A stretch of 34,445 nt of DNA, taken from positions 1 to 34,445 of the forward strand of contig CAKRZR010000022.1 in assembly GCA_934433485.1 (NCBI GenBank), read 5' to 3'. The first letter of the stretch is position 1, and each line of letters opens with the position of its first letter. The DNA comes from an uncultured Eubacteriales bacterium (GTDB lineage Bacteria > Bacillota > Clostridia > Oscillospirales > CAG-272). The notes beneath the pieces were generated by a model. The model made no database searches and was not told the DNA's origin. It saw only the letters and a list, made by a program, of their open reading frames with translations. Positions 7,816 to 14,271 of this stretch are shown piece by piece. The position numbers and the translations under genes were made by a program.

Positions 7816-7848
7816 AAGCCGACCGCAGGTCCAAACCGCCCCGCCGCA

Positions 7849-7880
7849 CGGGACAACGGGAACAGGTTCCCGTTGTCCCG
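7849..7880 (-). terminator. 32-nt perfect palindrome abutting the holA stop
   Basis: Arms CGGGACAACGGGAAC and GTTCCCGTTGTCCCG, 15 bp each around a 2-nt centre, begin immediately after the holA stop codon. The very stable hairpin lacks a U-tract on the minus strand, so it may be a 3'-end stabiliser or an imperfect terminator rather than a classic intrinsic one. Confidence 0.5.
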
Positions 7881-8906
7881 TTACCGTGCCGCGGCGGCGA
7901 TCAGGCGCTCCAGCGGTATGTATCCGGCGACGCCGGATTTCAGCTGTATGTCGGCGTCCAGACATGCCGCGAGCACCGTGTCGAAATACGCGGGATCGAT
8001 GCCGGCGGCGGCGCGGAAATACAGTCCCACACGGTACTCGTGCTGCCCCATGTCCGCGGCGTATTCGGCTGCCGTTCGTTTTTCGCGGATGTACGCCGAC
8101 GCCAGCGCGAGATCCACAATGGTGTACTGAATCTGCGAGAGGATCTGGATCGGGTCCTCCCGGCGCGCTTTTTTCAGGCGCAGGCAGTCGTACGCGGCGG
8201 CAGCGTCTCCGCGCAGGATGCAGTTTGCCATGCGGAACGCGTCGTCCTCGTCCGTCGGCGTGCAGACCGTCTCGATCCGCTCCGCGGTGACGGCGGTTTC
8301 TCCGTGCGCGGCGGTATACGCGCCCAGCTTGGCAAGCTCCCCGGACAGCCGATCCATCCGCCGGCCGCAGCGATCGCGTAAAAGCTGTCCGCAGCGGGGG
8401 TCGAGCGTCACGCCGTACGCGGCGAGATGCTTTTCCATCCACTTCTGAAGCCTTGCGTCCGTCTGCTCGGGAAACTCCACCGGGGTGAGCGATTTTGTGA
8501 GACTGCGGAACGCGCTGCTCGGCCGCTTGGCGGTGCCGGGATCAAAGCCGTCCGCGGCGAGAACGCACAGAAATACCGCGCCGTCGGACAATCCCGTGTC
8601 GAGCACGTCGTAAAGGGACGCGCGCTCCTTTTCCTTAAGCGACGAGAAATCCGCGAGCGAGAGGGTGACGAGCGTGTATTCCGTCATCACGGCGGGCATG
8701 GACAGCGCCTCGCGCAGGTCGGCGGGGGTATAGTTTTCGTCGTCGAGGGAACGGCGGTTCCAGTCCGCCATCGCGGGATCGGGAAAAAGTGCCTTCTTCA
8801 CCTCCGCGACGGCGTAGCGCTTGAGATACTCCTCCGCGCCGTAAAAGAGGTAGCCGCGCGCCCACTGCCCCGCTTTGACGGCTTTCAGAAAATCGGTGTA
8901 GATCAT
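7881..8906 (-). CDS. holA: DNA polymerase III delta subunit
   Basis: The protein has 341 residues, the usual length for HolA. It opens with a segment typical of delta (MIYTDFLKAVKAGQWARGYLFYG-type strand then AEEYLKR), continues with an AAA+-like region without a canonical Walker A, and ends with the clamp-loader collar domain (about 215-341; ILSQIQYTIVDLALASAYIRE, then GLYFRAAAGIDPAYF and LKSGVAGYIPLERLIAAAA). Delta opens the beta clamp ring within the clamp loader in the cytoplasm. The start overlaps the stop of the DUF896 gene upstream (ATGA), so the two are translationally coupled. The palindrome 7849-7880 follows directly. Confidence 0.92.
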   Translation of the reverse strand: MIYTDFLKAVKAGQWARGYLFYGAEEYLKRYAVAEVKKALFPDPAMADWNRRSLDDENYTPADLREALSMPAVMTEYTLVTLSLADFSSLKEKERASLYDVLDTGLSDGAVFLCVLAADGFDPGTAKRPSSAFRSLTKSLTPVEFPEQTDARLQKWMEKHLAAYGVTLDPRCGQLLRDRCGRRMDRLSGELAKLGAYTAAHGETAVTAERIETVCTPTDEDDAFRMANCILRGDAAAAYDCLRLKKARREDPIQILSQIQYTIVDLALASAYIREKRTAAEYAADMGQHEYRVGLYFRAAAGIDPAYFDTVLAACLDADIQLKSGVAGYIPLERLIAAAAR

Positions 8907-9178
8907 GCGTCCGCCCCGTCGTCTTTTTTGGTCAGTCCGGCGTTCTCCGGCTTTTCCGTCTCCTCTTTTGCCGGATCGAACACCTTACGCCTGAGCGGGA
9001 TTTTGGTGCCGTCCGGTTTCTGGATGACGGTATGGTCGAGCATGGAGGCGAAATTGGTGCGGAACTGCGCGAGATACTCCTTGCGGAGCACGGTCTGTTC
9101 CTCTTTTTCATCCGGGGTAAGACCGGTGGTTTTTGCTTTGGCGGCAAGTGCGTTGATGCGGTCGAGGAGATCCGACAT
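8903..9178 (-). CDS. DUF896 (YnzC-like) small cytoplasmic protein
   Basis: The protein has 91 residues from the ATG at 9178, which has AAAGGA 7 nt upstream; a longer in-frame reading to 9256 would start upstream of the promoter. The family core is clear: LLDRINALAAKAKTTGLTPD, then EKEEQTVLRKEYLAQFRTNF and an HTVIQKPDG segment. DUF896 proteins are small helical-hairpin proteins of Bacillota with no settled function; one Bacillus member is under SOS control. The usual length is about 75-80; the extra C-terminal residues are charged. It overlaps holA by four bases (ATGA), implying co-expression with the clamp-loader subunit. Confidence 0.9.
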   Translation of the reverse strand: MSDLLDRINALAAKAKTTGLTPDEKEEQTVLRKEYLAQFRTNFASMLDHTVIQKPDGTKIPLRRKVFDPAKEETEKPENAGLTKKDDGADA

Positions 9179-9227
9179 ATGGTGATCCTTTCCATCCCTG
9201 CGGGATGCTGATGATTTTGCTGTCCAT

Positions 9228-9256
9228 AGTATAGCACATATTGCGCGGATTTGCAA
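9228..9256 (-). promoter_or_regulatory. Sigma-A promoter for DUF896-holA
   Basis: On the minus strand, TTGCAA (9251-9256), a 17-bp spacer and TATACT (9228-9233) with a TG one base upstream of the -10. It lies about 50 bp upstream of the DUF896 start. The large repeat element begins only 14 bp beyond the -35 box. Confidence 0.85.
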
Positions 9257-9430
9257 TCCCTCGTGCTTTATTGACCTGCGGTCAGTGCGGGATTCTGCCG
9301 GGACTTGTCCCGTGCCCCTGTATATGCACCGTCACGGTGCGGTTGCTTCTGGCTTTCTCGTTTGTTTGTCCTGGATTCTGTTTATTTGCTGACTCGATTC
9401 GTCAGCTTCGGATCCTCGCGGGGGCGGTCA

Positions 9431-9470
9431 GAGAGATAGAGAGGGATTTGCGAATCCCTCTCTACCTCTC
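9431..9470. other. Variable-stem hairpin with conserved TTGCGAA loop, copy 2
   Basis: Arms GAGAG + TAGAGAGGGATT pair with AATCCCTCTCTA + CTCTC (one A-C mismatch) around a TGCG loop, giving 17 pairs. The stem sequence differs from copies at 6798 and 34385, but flanks and loop are the same. Confidence 0.88.
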
Positions 9471-10109
9471 CAACACCTCTCCACTCACCCGGGGGGAGTC
9501 GCTGCGGCGGGACATTACCGCTAACCGCGTGGTTTGGGACAATATAGTCCGTGCAATTCCGGTGCGTCCGCTTATCGCCACTTCGATTGGATGTGCAGTT
9601 GTTTGTGTTCGGGCTGGTATCGTACGCGTTTCAATAGGGATGTAAGGCTTATGTCGTACGTTTTTTATTTGTGCTGATGGGAAAAAGACGGCGTTAGTTT
9701 GTGCGGGACGCTTGTTTTTGATTGCCGCGCAATGTATTGCGTAAGCTAACACGCGATGGTTACACCAATATTGAAAAGCTGAAGTCTTATTTCACCAATG
9801 TGGGGAAACTTGCGATACAAATCCTCTCCACCGCCGGTATTCAGTCACCAAGAAGCACCCGGATACAAGCCAATCTGTATTGAAACAGTTATCGCGGTCA
9901 GCGGTAATCAAAAAACGAACGATACAGTCCCAACAAACAGCGTCTATTTTCCATCAGCACAAATAAAAAACGAAAGATACAAGCCCAACCAAAAATTCTG
10001 AATCGCAAACGATACCAGCTAACCGGAATCGCACCAAACTATATTGTCCCCAACCCTCGCGGTCAGCGGTAATGACCCCGCCGCGCGGTTCCCCCGGGTA
10101 GGGATGATT

Positions 10110-10152
10110 CTTAAGAAGGGTGTAGGGACCTCAGTCCCTCATCCTTCTTAAG
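10110..10152. other. Variable-stem hairpin at the right end of element copy 2
   Basis: Arms CTTAAGAAGG/CCTTCTTAAG, continued through wobble and a bulge to AGGGAC/GTCCCT around a CTCA loop, giving about 19 pairs. It is followed directly by TGCCCCCGCAAGGAGCAATA, as is the different hairpin of copy 1. Confidence 0.82.
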
Positions 10153-10353
10153 TGCCCCCGCAAGGAGCAATAAAATCCACCTTATCGACTTGAATTATAA
10201 CCGTCTGTAAGACAAACCCCAAACCCAGGCAAATCATCATTCCTTATAAAAAACAAAAGTCAAAGCCAAACCAACCCTCTGTAAGAGAACAGACAATCCA
10301 AACCAAAGCATCCGAGGATGCAAAAATAAACCCGACCGCAGGTCAAAAAAGCC

Positions 10354-10382
10354 TTGACGCGCCGCGCCGCATGGGGTATACT
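10354..10382 (+). promoter_or_regulatory. Sigma-A promoter with palindromic -10 for the GT/CsaB gene
   Basis: TTGACG (10354-10359), 17-bp spacer, TATACT (10377-10382). The -10 lies inside a perfect 13-bp palindrome GGTATACTATACC (10376-10388), a possible operator. The -35 box is 8 bp from the end of the large repeat element. Confidence 0.85.
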
Positions 10383-10405
10383 ATACCATATATCATATGA
10401 GATCC

Positions 10406-10422
10406 AAAGGGAGGCTCCCTTT
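10406..10422 (+). promoter_or_regulatory. Hairpin covering the ribosome binding site
   Basis: AAAGGG (10406-10411) pairs with CCCTTT (10417-10422) around AGGCT and ends directly before the ATG at 10423. The GGGAGG ribosome binding site is split between stem and loop, so folding would hide it. This is direct sequence observation; a regulatory effect is inferred. Confidence 0.55.
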
Positions 10423-12699
10423 ATGAAAATACTCATGGTCACCATGGCAATGCACATCGGCGGGGCGGAAACCCATATTCTGGAGCTGTGCCGCGCGCTT
10501 TCCCGCATGGGACACCGCATTACGCTTGCTTCCAACGGCGGGGTCTATGCCGATATGCTCGCCGCGGAGGGCATCGCGCAGGTCACGCTGCCGCTGCACA
10601 CGAAAAAGCCGTGGGCGGTCGCGAAATCCTACCGGGGACTGGAAAAGCTCATCTTAGAGGGGGATTTTGATCTTGTCCATGCCCACGCGCGCATCCCGGC
10701 GTGGATCTGCGGGCTGCTCTGGGACAAATACCACTTCCGCTTTGCCACCACGGCGCACCTCAATTTTTCCCTCAATCCGCTCTGGCGCGTTATGTCCCGC
10801 TGGGGCGAGCGCACCATGTCCGTGTCCGACGACATCGTGTCCTACCTTGTGGACAACTACGGCGTGGCAAGAGAGCGGATCCATACCACCATCAACGGCA
10901 TCGACCTCGCGAAATTCTCGCCGGACGTGCCGTATCGCGATACCCTTGCCGCGCTCGGTCTGTCGTGCGAGGGACGCCGCCGCATCGTCTATATGAGCCG
11001 ACTGGACGCCGACCGGGCGGAATACGCCGCCGTCCTTGCCAAGATCGCACCCCGAATCGCCGCAGCGTTCCCCGATACCGACATCATCATTGTCGGCGGC
11101 GGAGGTGAGGAGGAGCGCATCCGCCACATCGCCGCGGAATCGAACGCGAAGGCGGGGCGGCAGATCGTCACCATGACGGGCAACCGGAGCGACACCAACG
11201 TGTTCTGCGCCAGCGCCACGGTCTTTATCGGCGTGTCCCGCTCCGCGCTGGAGGCGATGGCGGCGGGCGTGCCCGTGATCGTCGCCGGAAACCAGGGCGT
11301 GCTCGGCATCTTTGACGAAACGAAAATGCGCGTCGCCATGGACACGAATTTCTGCTGCCGCGGCTGTCCGAAATACACCGGCGACGAGCTGTACCGCGAT
11401 ATCGCGTCCCTGCTTGCCGAATCTGCGGAATCGCTCCGTGCGCGCGGCGCGTGGTGTCGAAGCGTGGTCGCCCAATACTACACCGCCGACCGGATGGCGC
11501 GCGATTATGTGGCGATGTACGAGCGGCTCCTATCCTCGCCGGTGCCGTTTTCGGGTCACGGAGACGTGGTGATCTCCGGCTATTACGGCTTTGGCAACAT
11601 GGGCGACGAGAGCCTGCTGGAGACGATATCCTCCGCCCTCGCCGCTGCCTCGCCGGGGCTGAAAATCACGGCGTTGACCCGTCATCCCCGACGCGACAGC
11701 GCGAAAAACGGGCTCCACTGCATCGGACGGATGGATCTGTTCCGCGTCCGGAGCGAATTTGCCCACGCGAAGCTATTGATCTCCGGCGGCGGCTCGCTCT
11801 TACAGGACGTGACCAGCGCAAAGAGCCTTTTTTACTACGCGACCCTCATCCGATTGGCGCAGAGAGCGGGCATGCGCACCATGGTGTACGCCAACGGCAT
11901 CGGTCCGATCCGGTCGGAGAAGAACCGGCGGCTGACGGCGAAAACGGTTTCGGCGTGCGACGCAGTCAGTGTGCGCGACCCGGATTCCGCGTCGGAGCTG
12001 TCCCTGCTCGGCGTGCCGGACGCGCTTGTGACCTGCACGGCGGATCCCGCGTTCTGCATTGAGGGAACGGCGCGGCCGGTGCTCGAAAAGCGATACGACC
12101 TGTCCGGGCTGTCCTTTGCCGGGGAGCCGGAGCCGGGCGCGGACACAAACCGGTATTACCTCGTGTCGCTGCGGCAGTTTAAGAAAAAGGACTCTGTCGG
12201 CGCGATCGTTTCGGAGGTCACGACCCTTACAAACTGGCTTTGGAAGCAGTTCTCGCTCGTGCCTGTGTTTGTGCCGATGCAGCCGCAGAACGACGACGCG
12301 ATCTGCAACGCGGTGCTGCGTCTGACAGTCGCTCCGGCAAGGCGGATCGTCCCGGATACGGCGGCGGATCTCATCGGACTGTCGGCGGGCGCGCAGTTTG
12401 TGCTCGGAATGCGCCTCCACAGCCTCATTTACGCGGCGAGCGCGGGAACCCCGATCCTCGGCATCTCGTACGACCCGAAGATCGACGCGTTCTGCCGGGT
12501 GACGCACCAGACGACGTGCGTTTCCGCCGACAACATGGATCAGACCATACTGCGCACCTACGCGGCGCAGCTCTGTTCCTCGAACGAGGTGATCCGCCGG
12601 ACGATGCGCGAGGTCTCCCGGGAAATGCGCGAAAAATGCCGCCGCGACGTGGAGACCGTGGTGCGGCTGCTCGGAGAGGAACGGAAAGAAGATATATGA
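10423..12699 (+). CDS. Fusion of GT4-type glycosyltransferase and CsaB-type polysaccharide pyruvyl transferase
   Basis: The protein has 758 residues from the ATG at 10423 (GGGAGG upstream). Residues 1-375 are a GT-B glycosyltransferase of GT4 type: MKILMVTMAMHIGGAETHI at the start, HAHARIPAWICGLL near 87, and an SRSALEAMAAGVPVIVAG block near 274 that fits the EX7E nucleotide-sugar site. From about 381 a full CsaB-type domain follows: VVISGYYGFGNMGDESLLE, GGGSLLQD near 455, ANGIGPIRSEKNRR, VRDPDSASELSLLG near 520, and GMRLHSLIYAASAGTPILG near 664. CsaB enzymes add ketal pyruvate to wall polysaccharide, the ligand of SLH domains. The likely role is making and pyruvylating secondary wall polymer on the cytoplasmic side. 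An SLH protein lies 4 kb downstream on the same strand. No frameshift or stop separates the halves. Its stop overlaps the next start (ATGA). Confidence 0.9.
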   Translation: MKILMVTMAMHIGGAETHILELCRALSRMGHRITLASNGGVYADMLAAEGIAQVTLPLHTKKPWAVAKSYRGLEKLILEGDFDLVHAHARIPAWICGLLWDKYHFRFATTAHLNFSLNPLWRVMSRWGERTMSVSDDIVSYLVDNYGVARERIHTTINGIDLAKFSPDVPYRDTLAALGLSCEGRRRIVYMSRLDADRAEYAAVLAKIAPRIAAAFPDTDIIIVGGGGEEERIRHIAAESNAKAGRQIVTMTGNRSDTNVFCASATVFIGVSRSALEAMAAGVPVIVAGNQGVLGIFDETKMRVAMDTNFCCRGCPKYTGDELYRDIASLLAESAESLRARGAWCRSVVAQYYTADRMARDYVAMYERLLSSPVPFSGHGDVVISGYYGFGNMGDESLLETISSALAAASPGLKITALTRHPRRDSAKNGLHCIGRMDLFRVRSEFAHAKLLISGGGSLLQDVTSAKSLFYYATLIRLAQRAGMRTMVYANGIGPIRSEKNRRLTAKTVSACDAVSVRDPDSASELSLLGVPDALVTCTADPAFCIEGTARPVLEKRYDLSGLSFAGEPEPGADTNRYYLVSLRQFKKKDSVGAIVSEVTTLTNWLWKQFSLVPVFVPMQPQNDDAICNAVLRLTVAPARRIVPDTAADLIGLSAGAQFVLGMRLHSLIYAASAGTPILGISYDPKIDAFCRVTHQTTCVSADNMDQTILRTYAAQLCSSNEVIRRTMREVSREMREKCRRDVETVVRLLGEERKEDI

Positions 12700-14162
12700 A
12701 GAGAAGCATTGCACGGCTCTTTATCGGAGGGTGTATCGGCGCGCTGCTTGTCTCCTGCGCGGGCGGTACACAGACGGAGAGAGAACGGGAGGAATCGGAT
12801 ATGACGAAGGTCGAACGGAGCATGGAAACCGAAACGGAGCGTGAAACGGAGGCGGAGGAGATCGTGCTGCCGGCGGAGCGGCGGATCGATTTCACAGCCT
12901 TTGACGACGCGATGACATCGTGCGCTTTTCCCGCGACGGCCGCGACGGATGTGACCCTCTGCACGGACGGCGTACAATTCACGGCGCGCGCGTTCACGAC
13001 CGATCCGCAGGTGCGCTTCGACATCGACGCCCTCTACGGCGCGCTGGGGTACGGGGAGACGGAGGACGGGAGCCATGTGCCGTTTGTCCCGGAGGAGATC
13101 GGCGCGATTGCGGTGAAGCTGCGGTGCGCACAGAGCGGTGTATTTGAGTTTTTCTACGCCGCCGGGGAGATCACGGACGCGACGGCGGGATATTCCGTGA
13201 CGGAGTGCTATGGCGGCGGGGACGACTGGCAGTATCTGGTGCTCGATTTCGCCGGTGCACAGGGCTATCGGACGCGCTTTAACGATCGCTGTCGGCTGGA
13301 CTGGTCGACGAGCGTGCAGGCGGGAGACGAGATGACCATCGCGGAGCTGCTCTTTTTCCCGGACGCGCACACGGCGGAGACATACATCGAACAAAACGGC
13401 GGCATCGTGCGCTCCGCGGCGGGAAATACCGGCTACGGCACGGCGGAGAGGACCGGGAAGGTCGAGGCGGGCTACTACGTCTGCCTGTACCAGAATAAGC
13501 TCGGCACGGACGCGGCGGGGGTTTTGGAATATTTCGGCGCGGACAGTCTCGCGGACGCGCAAGCGCTGTGCGACAGCGAAAAACAGTACGGCTATCGGGT
13601 TGTCGACGAAACGGGGACGGTCGTCTACGCGCCGTATACGCTTTTGCAGTGCGACGTCCTGCGCGAGGCGAAATATGTGACCGACTTGGCGCGGGAGAAC
13701 GGCTTTACCTACGGGGACGCGCCGATCAATCCCGCCATTGACCACCGGGCGAAAAAGGTCAGCTGCGACCGGCTCGTCTGCTGGGTGCTGTACCGCGCGG
13801 GCTTCACCGATCAGCCGTTTGTCCAGGGGGTCGTGGTGTCGGCGATGCACACGTGGGCGGAGAAAAACGGATTTTTGGAGATCACGGACAAGACGGCGCT
13901 GGAGCCGGGGGATATTGTCCTCGTGCGTCCGAACCAATCCGGCACGTACGCGCTGCACACGTTTTTATACGCCGGGGAGACCGATACGGCGGGCGTTTTC
14001 TACCGCTACGACCACGGCTCCGACGCGCGGATTCAGTCCGTGCAGCCGAACGCGCAGCCGCTGGAGCTGGACGGAGCACCGTTCTGGCGCGCGTACCGAC
14101 CGGTCGCCACGGCGGAGAACAACGTATGCTACGCGCGGTATTACGCGGACAATTTCGGATGA
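12696..14162 (+). CDS. Lipoprotein with C-terminal NlpC/P60- or CHAP-like domain
   Basis: The protein has 488 residues. The start overlaps the stop of the pyruvyl transferase gene by four bases. A lipoprotein signal is visible: MKRSIARLFIGGCIGALLVS then Cys21 followed by AGG. Residues about 25-60 form a Glu/Thr/Arg-rich linker. Residues about 65-300 form a beta-rich region of unknown family. Residues about 335-475 resemble a papain-fold wall peptidase: VSCDRLVCWVLYRAGF with candidate nucleophile Cys357, LEPGDIVLVRP near 402, and candidate His421 in ALHTFLYAG. Such domains cut peptidoglycan stem peptides or related amide bonds outside the cell. The family assignment is moderate: the Cys and His spacing fits, but the N-terminal region matches nothing I recognise. 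Position in a wall-polymer operon supports an envelope role. Confidence 0.65.
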   Translation: MKRSIARLFIGGCIGALLVSCAGGTQTEREREESDMTKVERSMETETERETEAEEIVLPAERRIDFTAFDDAMTSCAFPATAATDVTLCTDGVQFTARAFTTDPQVRFDIDALYGALGYGETEDGSHVPFVPEEIGAIAVKLRCAQSGVFEFFYAAGEITDATAGYSVTECYGGGDDWQYLVLDFAGAQGYRTRFNDRCRLDWSTSVQAGDEMTIAELLFFPDAHTAETYIEQNGGIVRSAAGNTGYGTAERTGKVEAGYYVCLYQNKLGTDAAGVLEYFGADSLADAQALCDSEKQYGYRVVDETGTVVYAPYTLLQCDVLREAKYVTDLARENGFTYGDAPINPAIDHRAKKVSCDRLVCWVLYRAGFTDQPFVQGVVVSAMHTWAEKNGFLEITDKTALEPGDIVLVRPNQSGTYALHTFLYAGETDTAGVFYRYDHGSDARIQSVQPNAQPLELDGAPFWRAYRPVATAENNVCYARYYADNFG

Positions 14163-14257
14163 CGCTGCTTTCCGGTCGTCTCTGCGCCAGAAAGCCAATA
14201 TATCCGTGCTTTTCGGCGCAAAAACCGATGGATACAGAGCATTCTCAGAATAACAAA
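14163..14257. repeat. About 95-bp interspersed repeat with hairpin, copy 1
   Basis: It aligns along its length with 21621-21719 (roughly two thirds identical by eye), sharing ACGCTG, a hairpin and CCGATGGAT. The hairpin 14183-14220 pairs TGCGCC/GGCGCA and GAAAGC/GCTTTT. It starts at the stop codon of the lipoprotein gene, just as the second copy follows the stop of the GH109-like gene. Confidence 0.7.
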
Positions 14258-14271
14258 GGAGTCAAAAACCT

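Larger units (their letters stand above)
6590..7831. repeat. Large hairpin-rich inverted-repeat element, copy 1
   Basis: About 1.24 kb without a credible gene, aligning along most of its length with copy 2 (9271-10346). The left arm (about 6590-7093) and right arm (about 7257-7831) are imperfect inverted repeats of each other, around a spacer of about 160 bp. Shared blocks include GGACAATATAG (6900 and, inverted, 7401), ATTTGTGCTGATGGAA (7031, inverted 7312), CCGCTGACCGCG-type motifs, and CCCCCGCAAGGAGCAATAAA at the right (7555). Hairpins occur at 6645-6660 and 6692-6708 (GCACCG/CGGTGC), 6755-6775 (AGCTGAC/GTCAGCT), 6798-6835, 7482-7501 (GAACCACGC/GCGTGGTTC) and 7511-7541. The right end carries GACCGCAGGTC at 7821-7831, the outer end motif of copy 2, but the left counterpart is missing. 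Short open frames inside have no domain or ribosome binding site. Confidence 0.85.
9271..10346. repeat. Large hairpin-rich inverted-repeat element, copy 2 (complete)
   Basis: About 1.08 kb with 13-bp perfect terminal inverted repeats: TTGACCTGCGGTC at 9271-9283 and its complement at 10334-10346. The arms (about 9271-9731 and 9894-10346) are imperfect inverted repeats along much of their length, sharing in the same order GCGGGGGC, a hairpin, CCCGGGGG, CATTACCGCT(A/G)ACCGCG, GGGACAATATAGT, GCTGGTATCGT and TTTTTTATTTGTGCTGATGG. The spacer (about 9732-9893) is nearly the same as in copy 1. Hairpins: 9299-9312 (CGGGAC/GTCCCG), 9329-9343 (GCACCG/CGGTGC), about 9391-9408 (GCTGAC/GTCAGC), 9431-9470 and 10110-10152. 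No open frame has a domain or ribosome binding site. It exactly fills the gap between two divergent promoters and would need an outside enzyme to move. Confidence 0.9.

Noticed and set aside
12240..12695. N-terminal extension of the lipoprotein gene
   Set aside because: It would overlap the pyruvyl transferase domain in another frame and place the lipobox in the middle of the protein; the ATG at 12696 gives a proper signal peptide.
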